Below are positions 35,288 through 47,538 of a stretch of DNA of 64,000 nucleotides, one piece after another. The stretch spans positions 186,001 through 250,000 of the forward strand of contig NZ_PRDW01000002.1 of the NCBI RefSeq assembly GCF_002927045.1, written 5' to 3'. This DNA comes from Mycetohabitans endofungorum (lineage in GTDB: Bacteria; Pseudomonadota; Gammaproteobacteria; Burkholderiales; Burkholderiaceae). A model generated the notes under the pieces. That model made no database searches, had not been told where the DNA came from, and saw only the letters and a list, made by a program, of their open reading frames with translations. How positions within the stretch are numbered: the stretch's first letter is position 1; each line of letters starts with the position of its first letter. The position numbers and the translations under genes are program-made.

Positions 35288-35935
35288 CTACATCTTCTTC
35301 GCGGCTACTTGCCCGACCAGGTAGTCAAGCACCTGGACGGTACCTTCCAGGCTGTTGGTCGCCGCCGGGCCGGTCTCGTATTTGCCTTGTACGATTACCG
35401 TCGGCACGCCGTCGATCTTGTAGTCCTGCGCCATCTGTGACACGCGCTTCAGTTCGCTCGCGACGGTGAACGAATTGTACGCATCGAGGTACTTTTTCTT
35501 GTCCACGCCGTGCTTGGCAAGGAAGTCTGCTTGCGCGTCCGGCGTCAGCAGGTAGTTCCGCTTGACGTGGATCTCGTCAAAGATCACCGGCGCGAGTTTG
35601 TCGCTCAGGCCGAGCACGTCCAGCGCGAGCAGCATCTTCGAATGTGGAATGAACTGGTCGCGATACGCGACCGGCACGCGCCGGAATACGATGTTTGCAC
35701 CTTGCTTGGCTTTCCATTTCTCAAGGTACGGGTCGAACTCGCCGCAATGCGGGCAGCCATACCACATGAATTCGGTTACTTCGACTTTGCCGGCTGGGGC
35801 CTTCACCGGATGGGCTGGCGCGAGCACCGTATAGTCCTTGCCGGCGACCGGCGCGGACGGTGACGCTTGGGCGAACGGGGCTGCGCCGAGGACGACAGCG
35901 ACGGCGAGCAGGGCAGCGCTGAGGGTTTTTTTCAT
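35288..35935 (-). CDS. dsbA: Periplasmic thiol:disulfide oxidoreductase DsbA
   Basis: A 215-residue protein. I start at ATG 35935 (MKKTLSAALLAVAVVLGA), giving a standard signal peptide cleaved after AQAS. The active site is WYGCPHCGEF (Cys61-Cys64), and the cis-Pro loop is DGVPTVIVQG. It forms disulfides in exported proteins. The insert PHSKMLLALDVLGLSDKLAP is the usual helical domain. It follows the SPOR gene with about 114 bases between, and a coupled SDR follows. Confidence 0.95.
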   Translation of the reverse strand: MKKTLSAALLAVAVVLGAAPFAQASPSAPVAGKDYTVLAPAHPVKAPAGKVEVTEFMWYGCPHCGEFDPYLEKWKAKQGANIVFRRVPVAYRDQFIPHSKMLLALDVLGLSDKLAPVIFDEIHVKRNYLLTPDAQADFLAKHGVDKKKYLDAYNSFTVASELKRVSQMAQDYKIDGVPTVIVQGKYETGPAATNSLEGTVQVLDYLVGQVAAKKM

Positions 35936-36049
35936 AGTGGACCGTGGCAAAAGCGTGGCAAGAAAAAAGCGGCACGAACCTGTTCAGACTGGTACGGATA
36001 CCGCTGGTTCAAGAGCGTGCGCCACGCGCGCGTGGCGCGGGACACGAGG

Positions 36050-36811
36050 CTATGGCGTCGTAAAGCGGATCACGACGGTGTCGATGCCGGCATCGGATAG
36101 CCGCTGCCGGGCGCTGTTCATGTCCTCGAAGCGCGAGAACGGGCCGATGCGCACGCGGTAATACACGACCCCGCCGGCGTCGCGCTGCGTGACCTTGGAT
36201 TCGAATCCCTGCAGCGCCAGCCGTGCGCGCTGCTGCTCCGCATCCTGTTCCGTGCGGTACGCGCCGACCTGCAGGAAATAGCCGGTGTTGGCCTCGCTCG
36301 CGCCCGGCTTTTGTGGGGCGGCCGGCGTGCCGGCGCCTAGCTTGGCCGATGCAGGGGTGGGCGCGCTGGCGCCGGATGGCGCGGGATGAGGTGCCAGCGT
36401 CGCGGACGGGCTCCAAGGTGCTCCGGGCTTGGGCTGCGCTGGCATGGCGCTGGCCGTGGACGGGACCTCGATGATCTGCGGCTCTTCCAGCACGCCCGTT
36501 GACTGCGATTGCTGCGAGCTTTGGCCTGGCGCCGTGTTCGGCGGCGGCTGGGTGGCCGACGGCGGCACCGGCTGACCAGGCGACTTGCCGGCCAGCACCC
36601 GATTCGGATCAAACGTCGCGCCGTTACCTGCCGTGTCGGACGTTGCCGCGGGTGCGTTGCCCTTGGACACGAACGGCGTTGGCGCTCCTCTGATGTACAG
36701 CGCCACCACAATCGCGATCGCCAGTCCGACGATCAATCCCAATACGATACCGAGGAACGTACCTCCACGTTGCTTCGAATTCGGCGAGGAAGACCGTCGT
36801 GCTTTTGCCAT
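36050..36811 (-). CDS. SPOR-domain protein, FtsN-like
   Basis: A 253-residue bitopic membrane protein: short cytoplasmic basic head (KARRSSSPNSKQRGG), one helix (residues 20-41), a long Pro/Ala/Gln linker of about 130 residues, and a C-terminal SPOR domain (GYFLQVGAYRTEQDAEQQRA and YYRVRIGPF) that binds denuded septal peptidoglycan. This layout is that of FtsN, a late divisome activator. It follows argS at about 125 bases, the conserved order in this family. Confidence 0.88.
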   Translation of the reverse strand: MAKARRSSSPNSKQRGGTFLGIVLGLIVGLAIAIVVALYIRGAPTPFVSKGNAPAATSDTAGNGATFDPNRVLAGKSPGQPVPPSATQPPPNTAPGQSSQQSQSTGVLEEPQIIEVPSTASAMPAQPKPGAPWSPSATLAPHPAPSGASAPTPASAKLGAGTPAAPQKPGASEANTGYFLQVGAYRTEQDAEQQRARLALQGFESKVTQRDAGGVVYYRVRIGPFSRFEDMNSARQRLSDAGIDTVVIRFTTP

Positions 36812-36936
36812 TGTGTTCGATTACCTGTATCTCTATGGAACCGCGCGGATGAAACCGTGGCCGCCATGCCGCCGTCGCGCCCACGTCATCCGTGACTGGG
36901 AAGCGCCGATTATACGGTCCCCGCGCATTCCGTTCC

Positions 36937-38745
36937 CTACATCTTCGCGGGCGCTGACACCCCGATCGTCGCGAGCCCGTTGGCTAGCACCTGGCGCGTC
37001 GCGGCCAGCAGTGCCGCGCGGGCCAGGCGCTCGCGCGCATCGTCCACGAGCACCCGCTCGGCGCGGTCGTTGTAGAACGAATGGAACTCGCCCGCCAGGT
37101 CGCGCAGATAGAATGCGACCGCATGAGGGGCAAGTTCGTTTGTCGCGTGCTCCAGCATCTGCGGATATTCGGCCAGTTTTTGCAGCAGCGCCTTGGACCG
37201 TTCGGTGTCGAGCGGCGTCAAATCGACCTGCGACCAGTCCTCGGGATCGTCCGCATAGCGTGCGCGCAACTCCGACAGCACCGAGCAGATCCGCGCATGC
37301 GCGTATTGCACATAGTAGACCGGATTCTCGTCGTTTTGCTTCAGCGCGAGGTCGATGTCGAATGTGAATTCGGTATCGGCCTTGCGCGAAATCAGGAAGA
37401 AGCGCACCGCGTCGCGGCCCTTGCGCAGCATGTCGCTGTCCAGTTGCTGAGGGCTCAGTGAGGCGGCGGACTCGTCCGGATTGCCGCCGCCGGACCATAC
37501 GATCAGGTCTCGCACCGTCACGTAGCTGCCCGCCCGCTTGGAGATCTTGATCTCGCGGCCGTCGCGCATCACGGTGACCATCTTATGCAGCACGTAGTCC
37601 GGATAGCCGCTCGGAATGCCGATGGCCAATGCCTGTAAGCCGGCGCGTACGCGCGCGATCGTGCCATGGTGATCCGAGCCCTGCACGTTGATCACTTTTG
37701 TAAAGCCGCGTTCCCACTTGGTGACGTGATAGGCGATGTCCGGCACGAAGTAGGTATAGGCGCCGTCCTTCTTGCGCATCACCCGGTTCTTGTCGTCGCC
37801 GTAGTCGGTGGTGCGTAGCCACAGCGCGCCATCGTCCTCATACGTCTTGCCAGCGGCCACCAGCGCCTGGACCGCGCGCTCGACGCGGCCTTCGTCGTAC
37901 AGTGACGACTCCAGGTAGTACTGGTCGAACTTGACACCGAATGCCTTCAAGTCGATGTCCTGCTCACGGCGCAGGTAAGTCACGGCGAAGCGCCGGATTG
38001 CATCGAGATTGTCAACGTCACCGGCGCCCGTTACGGGCGCGCCATCACTAGCCGACACCGTTTCGCCGGCCAGGTAGTCGCGCGCGATATCCGCGATGTA
38101 GTCGCCGTTGTAGGCCGCTTCCGGCCACTGCGCATCGCCCGGCTTGAAGCCGCGCGCCCGCGCCTGAACCGAGAGCGCAAGCGTGTTGATCTGCACGCCG
38201 GCGTCGTTGTAGTAGAACTCGCGGTGCACGGTCCAGCCCTGTGTCTGCATCAGTGCGCCGAGGGCGTCGCCGAGTGCCGCCTGCCGGCCGTGGCCCACGT
38301 GCAGCGGCCCGGTCGGATTGGCCGACACGAATTCGATCAGCACTTGCTTGCCATGGCCGCCGCGCGCCGGCGGCGCGAAGCCGAAGCGCTCGCGCTCTGC
38401 CAGTACCGCGTGCACGGTCTGCTGTTTCGCGGCGTTGGTCAGCCGCAGATTCAGGAAACCCGGGCCGGCGACTTCCGCGCCGGCGATCAGCCCGGCCGCG
38501 CGCGGGTGCGCAAGGGTGGCCTCGGCCAGTTGTTGCGCGAGCACGCGCGGATTGGCGCGCAGCGGCTTGGCCAGCTGCATCGCCAGGTTCGACGCGACAT
38601 CGCCATGTGCGGCGATCTTGGGCCGGTCCAACGCGATGGTCGGCTGCACGAATGCTGCATCGCTGGCCGCCGGCGACGCCTGGACGACTCCGGCGACGGC
38701 ATCTGCTAGGATCGATTCGATGATGTGTTTCTGTGCGGGCAGCAT
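36937..38745 (-). CDS. argS: Arginyl-tRNA synthetase
   Basis: A 602-residue class I synthetase. The ATG at 38745 gives [17 protein letters not shown]; the longer frame is not conserved-looking. Domains: Arg-tRNA N-terminal additional domain (1-120), catalytic core with the HIGH-like motif [13 protein letters not shown] and [12 protein letters not shown] as KMSKS equivalent, and the DALR anticodon domain with [15 protein letters not shown]. Charges tRNA-Arg. First gene of the argS - SPOR - dsbA - SDR block. Confidence 0.96.
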   Translation of the reverse strand: MLPAQKHIIESILADAVAGVVQASPAASDAAFVQPTIALDRPKIAAHGDVASNLAMQLAKPLRANPRVLAQQLAEATLAHPRAAGLIAGAEVAGPGFLNLRLTNAAKQQTVHAVLAERERFGFAPPARGGHGKQVLIEFVSANPTGPLHVGHGRQAALGDALGALMQTQGWTVHREFYYNDAGVQINTLALSVQARARGFKPGDAQWPEAAYNGDYIADIARDYLAGETVSASDGAPVTGAGDVDNLDAIRRFAVTYLRREQDIDLKAFGVKFDQYYLESSLYDEGRVERAVQALVAAGKTYEDDGALWLRTTDYGDDKNRVMRKKDGAYTYFVPDIAYHVTKWERGFTKVINVQGSDHHGTIARVRAGLQALAIGIPSGYPDYVLHKMVTVMRDGREIKISKRAGSYVTVRDLIVWSGGGNPDESAASLSPQQLDSDMLRKGRDAVRFFLISRKADTEFTFDIDLALKQNDENPVYYVQYAHARICSVLSELRARYADDPEDWSQVDLTPLDTERSKALLQKLAEYPQMLEHATNELAPHAVAFYLRDLAGEFHSFYNDRAERVLVDDARERLARAALLAATRQVLANGLATIGVSAPAKM

Positions 38746-38938
38746 GGAATGACGGCAGTTATCGGAACAGGCGGGCGCGGCGACCCGCTGGCCGCCTGCC
38801 TCGCGAACACGCCACAAAGCGAGAATGATGGATTTTAGCAGGTGCTAAACTGTCGAATACAGGTCCAAGCCGGTGCGGTGCGCATGCGGCGCCGCGACGC
38901 GGGCGCGACCGGATCGACGAAGCGAACAAGGAGCCGCC

Positions 38939-39265
38939 ATGCTGATCACGTTTAAGTCTCGGGCCACCGTGGATGTGACGATGCTCGAAAACCTCGCGCA
39001 ATTCCTGCTGGCGATCATCGGCAAGCGCTTCGGGCAGCGTGGCGTCATCGCGCATGACGAGTTGCAGCCGGCGATCGCCAAGCTCGAGGCGGCCATTGCG
39101 CAGGACAAGCAACGTCGTGTCGAACACGACGGCCATTTCGATGACGATAAGGGGGATCACGAGGCGCATGAGGCGCCGATTGGCCTGGCGCAGCGCGCCT
39201 ATCCGTTCCTCGACATGCTGCGGCAGGCGCACAAGGAGAACTCGGACGTGATTTGGGGCGTTTGA
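38939..39265 (+). CDS. DUF1840 protein
   Basis: A 108-residue protein. The ATG at 38939 follows AAGGAG. The sequence MLITFKSRATVDVTMLENLA, a central IAHDELQPAIAKLEAAIAQD helix and the end PFLDMLRQAHKENSDVIWGV match DUF1840, a small family confined mainly to beta- and gamma-proteobacteria with no assigned function. It is highly charged in the middle (HDGHFDDDKGDHEAHEA), possibly a metal-binding stretch. Stands alone between two minus-strand genes. Confidence 0.88.
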   Translation: MLITFKSRATVDVTMLENLAQFLLAIIGKRFGQRGVIAHDELQPAIAKLEAAIAQDKQRRVEHDGHFDDDKGDHEAHEAPIGLAQRAYPFLDMLRQAHKENSDVIWGV

Positions 39266-39360
39266 GCGCCAATCGTCCGAACAATGCGGGTGCTCCATCG
39301 CGCGCCGCGCCGCCGCCGGGCACAGCCGGTGAACGGCTGATTGCGTGCCCAAGGGCGGGA

Positions 39361-42074
<2,714 letters not shown>

Positions 42075-42078
<4 letters not shown>

Positions 42079-43124
42079 GAGTCGTTTTTTTCTTGATAAT
42101 GCGCCCATGCGCGCGGCTTGATGTCGGCCAGGCGCGCGGCGATCGCTGCAATGTGCTCGGGCGTCGTGCCGCAGCAGCCGCCAGCCAGATTGACGAGGCC
42201 CGCGTCGGCGAATTCTTTGAGCAGTCCGGAGGTGACCTCCGGTGTCTCATCAAAACCGGTGTCGCTCATCGGGTTCGGCAACCCGGCGTTCGGATAGCAC
42301 GACACGTACGTGTCGCACAGCTTCGCCAGCTCGGCGATGTACGGCCGCATCAGCGCCGCCCCGAGCGCGCAGTTCAGCCCGAAGGTTAGCGGCCGCGCGT
42401 GGCGCAGCGCGTTCCAGAATGCCTCGACGGTCTGTCCAGACAGGATTCGTCCGGACGCGTCGGTCACCGTGCCGGAAATCATGATCGGCAGCACCTCGCC
42501 GGTATCCTCGAACAATTGGTCGAGCGCGAACAACGCGGCTTTCGCATTGAGCGTGTCGAAGATCGTCTCCACCAGGAACAGGTCCACGCCGCCATCAAGC
42601 AGCGCTTGCGCTTGCTCGTAGTAGCTGTCGCGCAATTCGTCGAAGGTGACGTTGCGCGCTCCTGGGTCGTTGACGTCCGGCGAGATGCTTGCGGTCTTCG
42701 GCGTGGGTCCAATCGCCCCGGCGACAAAACGTGGCTTGTCCGGCGTCGAATACCGGTCGCATGCAGCGCGCGCCAGCTGTGCCGAAGCGATATTCATTTC
42801 GATCGCGAACGCCTCCAGTCGGTAATCGGCTTGGGCAATCCGGGTCGCGCCGAACGTGTTCGTCTCGACGATATCCGCGCCGGCGGCCAGGTACTGCTCG
42901 TGAATCTGGCCGATGATCTGCGGCTGCGTGATCGACAGCAACTCGTTGTTGCCCTTGACATCATGGTCCAGCGTGGTGAACCGTTCGCCCCGGTACTGGG
43001 CTTCGGACAGCTTGTAGCGCTGGATCATCGTGCCCATTGCGCCGTCCAGTATTAGGATGCGGCGCGCGAGCAGCGCGGGCAGTGCGCTGCCCCGGGTGTA
43101 GCGAAGGCTGTATGCGTTTTGCAT
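42075..43124 (-). CDS. metH: Methionine synthase, homocysteine methyltransferase part
   Basis: A 349-residue stand-alone homocysteine S-methyltransferase domain. [40 protein letters not shown], and the zinc ligands Cys in [12 protein letters not shown] and Cys-Cys in [14 protein letters not shown] are all present. In most bacteria this is module 1 of a single 1200-residue MetH; here it is a separate gene translationally coupled to the remainder, a split common in Burkholderia. No cobalamin or SAH riboswitch is recognisable in the roughly 100 bases before the IS end. Confidence 0.93.
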
Positions 43125-43158
43125 GGAGTAAATGCACGAATCGCGGCTGGCTACGTCG

Positions 43159-43173
43159 CGTCACGTCGTGACG
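43159..43173. promoter_or_regulatory. Perfect palindrome upstream of metH
   Basis: CGTCACG-T-CGTGACG is a perfect 7+7 dyad 35 bases before the metH ATG, in the only intergenic space available before the IS3 end. Its placement suggests an operator; the binding protein is unknown. Confidence 0.35.
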
Positions 43174-43230
43174 GTCGGCGGCGGCGCGTGCCGAAATGCG
43201 CCACAATATAGCATTCTAAAAGAAAAACTC

Positions 43231-43336
43231 CACTGGACATTGAACCGACCCCACAAAGTTGGACAGTTTCGGAAAGCTAGGGCTGACTGGGCTGGGTCCT
43301 GTATTGCACAGGACCCAGCCCTTTTAGTTTGAGTTT
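43231..43336 (+). repeat. Left arm of island-bounding inverted repeat
   Basis: About 106 bases that recur in inverted orientation at 49606-49711, with about two mismatches near the hairpin loop. Both are the same terminal segment of the IS3 element, facing outward. Confidence 0.9.
43289..43325 (+). terminator. Strong terminator-like hairpin inside the IS end
   Basis: GGGCTGGGTCCTGT and ACAGGACCCAGCCC form a perfect 14-bp stem with a 5-base loop, followed by TTTT on the plus strand. It would stop transcription entering the island from the left. The right IS copy has the same hairpin with two changes. Confidence 0.65.
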
Positions 43337-43599
43337 TGAGCATCGCGCTCACCATCTTGAACGCCGCACGGCGGCTGGTCTCGTAAGCGACGATCTCGCC
43401 GTTGTACAAGTCCAGCACCGGCAAAAAATAAAGCTTGTGCTCGGGGTGACGTCGGTCGCCCAACTGTTCATCTTTCTGATACACAGACGTCACCGGCATG
43501 GTCCCACTGACGCCCCGGCATGGTCCCACGACGTTGGACCCTTCGCACACCGACTCTCGCGCATACGCGAGCCCGCACCGGCTTGCGTGGTATTGTCCG

Positions 43600-44017
43600 C
43601 CTCAAGTTCGTCCAAATAGCAAATGGGACTAGCCCACGCCACTGACGACATAGCGTATTGCAGGTTATCGGAAACCGGCAACTTGAACGATATTCACTGC
43701 GCATTGCGCGTGAGCGTGAACACTTGACCGACTAAGCGAAGTGCGGCGTATTATCGGCGATTGTCAAGTCATGTGATCCGCTTGGCTGAAACGACCTGAC
43801 ATGCTACGCACATTGAGTGATTGCTCGGCAGATGTCCGCTGTTGTTACCCGCTTGCATCACTCGCCTGTCATACCACGGCTTATCCGCACGCTTATGTCC
43901 TCCGCTAAAAACCTCGTGCTTGTGAAGTATCGCTGCGCGCCTGTGCCTACTTTTCGCTAGCCTGCTGCGCAACCTCGCTACGCGTGGCGTCTTCTTTACT
44001 TCTTGCTGAGCTTGCCG
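43600..44017. other. Leader region of the F-box gene pair
   Basis: About 400 bases between the IS relic and the first F-box-like gene. No ORF with coding character. The last 80 bases resemble the segment preceding the second copy (both contain GCTAGCCTGCTG and a GAGCTT just before the ATG), so the duplication included the leader. I looked for type III hrp-type boxes (TTCG-N16-TTCG) and found none convincing. Confidence 0.4.
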
Positions 44018-45375
44018 ATGGACTTCGATCTGAATGCCGCTTTGAACGACTATCAGACCTATATCTGCGCGTTAGAGGCTCGCCCGACACCCGCCGCGTC
44101 GGCAGCACCGCCGCCGCAGCCACCCAGCACCGCGTGGTCAAACCCATCGGCCAAGCGGCCCACCACCTACCAGGACCTGCCGACCGAAGTCATCGCGCGC
44201 ATTGGTGACTACGTGCCCGTCCAAGACGTGATGTCGTTTGCCACCGTTGACCGGCGTACGTATCATGCAATGCAGACTCGGCGCCTCGTTCATAGCTATT
44301 GGCAACGAGCAAAACAAGCGGTGACCTTCCAGTCGATCCACCGCCTGCTCGATGAGATGGACGGCACGCTCGCCGATCCAGCGCAGTACGCCGACCCCCT
44401 GGACGCGCTGTGCCAACGTTTGAAAACGTTGGAGGCCGGGCGCACCCGCGTATTTAAGCGTTTATTCGCAGCCGCGCAGCGTATCCCGCAAGACGGCGTG
44501 CAGATACAAAAAGCGCTGTTGCTCATGCACCGGGATTTCACCTATGAGCGCGAATGGATGGAACTGTTTGACTTTGCCTACGCGCTGGCCGAACAGCGTG
44601 AGCCCGGGCAGGACAATGTATGGCCGGAACTAGCGCTTGGGCTGTCGAATTTTTCACTCGACACACCTGAGACCCCTGAGTTTGCTCAGTGGTATTACAA
44701 GATTCTGGCACGGCTGCCGTCGTTGAGCGTAGCCGAGCAAGCGCAGATCATTCCCACATTGACCCGTTTACTAGATAAATTTAATCAAGCAGACCCGCGC
44801 ATCCCTGAACTTTATACGCTCTTACACGACTACGCGTTACGCCTGCCCCCTCTCATCAAGGCGCATCGGTCGGCGCGTTGGCAAGTTACGTGTGGCAATT
44901 GCCGGAAGCGGAACAATCCGCGCGGTATGTGCAAATGCGCGACTGGGTGCTGTCGCTGCCTGACGACCAGTGGGGGGTCGCGCTGCAGCGTTTGCCCGAA
45001 GGACTGGGTAGGTTCTCCCCTAAGCGACAAGCGCAGGAGCTGGCGTTGCTTGAACGCTATTTGACGCGCGTGCCCGCGGCGCAGCGCACGCAAGCAGCAG
45101 TCGGGTTCATTAGAAGTATCTATTTCATCAATGACACGCTAGCCAAGCGGGGATGGCAGCAGGGATTGAGTCTACTGAACGGGGCGGGTGAAGCCGCTTT
45201 ATGGGAGGTACTGAGCGAGCTTCGGGCCAATGGAGTGCTATGGCACTTGAACAATCGCAAATGGAAAGTGGCGATGGGTGAGATCACGCGCTTTATGAAA
45301 GCCAACCAGTTTTCCAAACCAGCCCAGGCGCGAATCCACGACAGTGAGTCCTGGCTCAGAAGTCGGCCAGATTAA
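44018..45375 (+). pseudogene. F-box-like repeat protein, copy A (frameshifted)
   Basis: Aligned with copy B this is a 452-residue gene broken by one missing base. It starts MDFDLNAALNDYQTYICALE. After a Pro/Ala linker, residues 51-96 form an F-box: YQDLPTEVIARIGDYVPVQD, then FATVDRRTYHAM and W near residue 95. Helical repeats follow. At 44846-44850 a run of five C replaces the six bases seen in copy B; the first frame then stops at 45064, while the correct frame resumes from about 44851 to 45375 (LPDDQWGVALQRLPEGL to LRSRPD). Either a recent pseudogene, a sequencing slip, or a contingency site. The short form would keep the F-box and lose the last repeats. Confidence 0.7.
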
Positions 45376-45638
45376 CAGCTGAACCTGCACCATCACTTAT
45401 TTGATCCGCACGTTGTTTCGGCTGCGTGCTGCCTATCATTGCCAGCTTCGCACAAGCTTCTTCAAAAGTGTGAGTTGCCAACAGACGAGGTAACCGCTTC
45501 CGCCTATCAGCATGGCACTATCCGACAAGAACATGACATTTGCAGTCCATCGCTGTGCTCAGCTTCCCGTTTTCAGCTAGCCTGCTGTGCGGCCTCACTT
45601 CGTATTGCGCCGTTTTTTATCGACTGCCGAGCTTACAG

Positions 45639-46994
45639 ATGGACTTTGATCTGCATGCCGCTTTGAACGACTACCAAGCCTACATGTGTGCGTTGCAGTC
45701 GTGCCCGCAGTCTGCTGCGTCGGCACCCCCGCCGACATTGAAACCAGCAAGCGGTGGGCTGGCGAACCTGCCGGCCAGCCGGCCCACGACATATCGTGAC
45801 CTGCCGCGCGAACTCATTGAACGGATCGGTGATTACGTGCCCGTTCAAGACGTGGGAAATTTTTCAGCAGTCGATCGTCGCACGTACCATGCGATGCAAA
45901 GTCGGCGCGTAGTCTACCGCTACTGGCAACGAGCCAACCAAGCCGTAAGTCTCGCGTCAGTCAACCAGCTGCTCAGTGAGATGAATGGCACGCTCGCCGA
46001 TCCGGCGCAGCACGTCGAGCCGCTTGAGGCGCTGCGTCAGCGGTTGGAAGCATTGCCGTATCGCGAGCAAGGCGAAGCCTTCAAGCGCATGTACGCGGCA
46101 GCGCAGCGTATTCCGAAGGATGGCGTGCAGATACAAAAAGCGCTGTTGCTGCACTCATTGCCCGATTTTCATTGGAGCCATCGGGATGAACTATTCGACT
46201 TCGCTTACGCGATGGCGCAGCGGCGTGCACCCGAAGAAGATAATGTCTGGACAGAATTGGCTGACAGTTTGAAATTTTTGTTGTTTGGCTCAGCTGAGTT
46301 TGTCGAGCGTTATCAGGCGCTCGTGGCTCGGCTTGCGCCCTTGAGGGTATCCGAGCAAGCGGAGCTGATCCCGGTATTGTGTCTGCGAATGATTCACTTT
46401 GGGGGAAACGACGACCGCCGCCCTGAGTTGTACGCAGTGTTACGCGTACACGCGTTGCAGCTGCCACCCTCTGTGCAAGGCGCATCGGTTGGCATGTTAG
46501 CAAGTTTCATATGGGTTTTACCGCAAACGGAACAGCTTGCACAGTATACGCAGCTGCGTGATGTAGCGCTGTCGCTGCCTGACGAGCAGTTGGGCGTTGC
46601 GCTAAGCTATCTCCCAGAGGGGTTGACGCATTTATCGCGCGAGCACCACGCACACGAACTCCAGTTACTGGAGCCAGCATTGCTGCGCGTACTGCCAGCG
46701 CAGCGCGCACAGGTCGCACTTGGCCTACTAACGTGCACCTACAATCTGGACGATGCACTGGTAAAGTGGGCCTGGCAGCAGGGGTTGAGTCTACTGAATG
46801 GCGCGGGCGAAGCCGCTTTATGCGATGTGCTTAGCAGACTTCGATTCGCGGGTGTGCTAAAGAACTTAGACGATCGTCAATGGAATATAGCAAGGGTTGA
46901 GATTACCCGCTTTATGAAAGCCAACCAGTTCTCTGAGCCGGCCCGGGCGCGAATCCGGGACAGTGTGCCTTGGCTCAGAAGTGTGCCACATTAA
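45639..46994 (+). CDS. F-box-like repeat protein, copy B (intact)
   Basis: A 451-residue protein, tandem paralogue of the preceding gene with most residues shared. The ATG at 45639 is chosen because MDFDLHAALNDYQ begins the similarity; the longer frame is unrelated leader. Residues 52-97 form an F-box (YRDLPRELIERIGDYVPVQD, SAVDRRTYHAM, then YW), the motif that binds Skp1 in eukaryotic SCF ubiquitin ligases. Beyond residue 100 it is alpha-helical, with degenerate repeats of about 38 residues around L-x-LP-x-x-x-x-G-x-x-L. No signal peptide or membrane segment. Most likely a translocated host-directed effector; the secretion route is not shown in the window. Confidence 0.75.
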   Translation: MDFDLHAALNDYQAYMCALQSCPQSAASAPPPTLKPASGGLANLPASRPTTYRDLPRELIERIGDYVPVQDVGNFSAVDRRTYHAMQSRRVVYRYWQRANQAVSLASVNQLLSEMNGTLADPAQHVEPLEALRQRLEALPYREQGEAFKRMYAAAQRIPKDGVQIQKALLLHSLPDFHWSHRDELFDFAYAMAQRRAPEEDNVWTELADSLKFLLFGSAEFVERYQALVARLAPLRVSEQAELIPVLCLRMIHFGGNDDRRPELYAVLRVHALQLPPSVQGASVGMLASFIWVLPQTEQLAQYTQLRDVALSLPDEQLGVALSYLPEGLTHLSREHHAHELQLLEPALLRVLPAQRAQVALGLLTCTYNLDDALVKWAWQQGLSLLNGAGEAALCDVLSRLRFAGVLKNLDDRQWNIARVEITRFMKANQFSEPARARIRDSVPWLRSVPH

Positions 46995-47112
46995 CCAGCA
47001 GCTGAACCCGCATACTTCGTTTATCCGGGGGATCTTTCGCGAGTCGGGCAGGACGATGCCAGTTCACCGCCTACATTCAAGGGGTGAGCCACCACCCTAA
47101 GTAGGATTCGCC

Positions 47113-47538
47113 ATGGACCACCGGATACCCCTTTCTCCCATTAATGTAGGCGCTAGCACATCATCCGCGCCACCCAGCATTTCGCAGCGCTCAACGGCTC
47201 CCTTACAGGGAACCTCTCGATCTACACCCTCGGCGCTCTCGGGGCTGTGTTGCCTAAGCCGAAGCTCAAGCACTGAGACCAATGGGTCTGTCTCAGCGGA
47301 AGAGACTCAGGGACAATCGATCGGTCAGTCAGTGCTTTCTGGAGTGCACAGTTGTATAACGAGTTGCCTACCCAATTTGGGACCGAATCTCTCCAACTTG
47401 ACCCCAGAACAGCGCAGCGAGTACTACTGCAATCAGGCAGCGGACTATGCCAGACGTTCCGCAGCACGCGGTTCGAATGGTAATCCACTGCATGAAAAAG
47501 AAAATGAAGCCTTGACGAGTAAAGGCAACATATGTTGA
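47113..47538 (+). CDS. Small Ser-rich protein, possible secreted effector
   Basis: I do not recognise a family. The ATG at 47113 has AGGA 7 bases upstream. The 141 residues begin MDHRIPLSPINVGASTSSAP and the first 65 are rich in Ser, Thr, Pro and Gly with few charges, the amino-acid bias of type III secretion signals. The second half (LTPEQRSEYYCNQAADYARR) is helical and charged. Several Cys residues. No hydrophobic signal peptide. It follows the F-box pair by 118 bases on the same strand inside the island. Could also be a truncated piece of a larger effector. Confidence 0.5.
   Translation: MDHRIPLSPINVGASTSSAPPSISQRSTAPLQGTSRSTPSALSGLCCLSRSSSTETNGSVSAEETQGQSIGQSVLSGVHSCITSCLPNLGPNLSNLTPEQRSEYYCNQAADYARRSAARGSNGNPLHEKENEALTSKGNIC

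Larger units (their letters stand above)
43231..43560 (-). mobile_element. IS3-family element, left copy, internally deleted
   Basis: The outer end begins with CACTGGACATTGAACCGACC. On the minus strand the transposase tail (GPVQYRTQPSQP) is joined, through KTQTKRAGSCAIQ, to an upstream catalytic-core piece HKLYFLPVLDLYNGEIVAYE and FKMVSAMLK; the usual sequence between them, including the D-E part of the DDE triad, is missing. Upstream of GDRRHPEHK the frame is no longer IS3-like. So this is an inactive relic keeping one intact terminus. Confidence 0.75.

Noticed and set aside
43125-43230. Cobalamin or SAH riboswitch before metH
   Set aside because: The space before the IS end is only about 100 bases and no conserved riboswitch core is visible.
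43700-44017. Possible hrp/PIP-type type III promoter boxes before the F-box genes
   Set aside because: TTCG motifs are present but the spacing does not match TTCG-N16-TTCG or TTCGB-N15-TTCGB.
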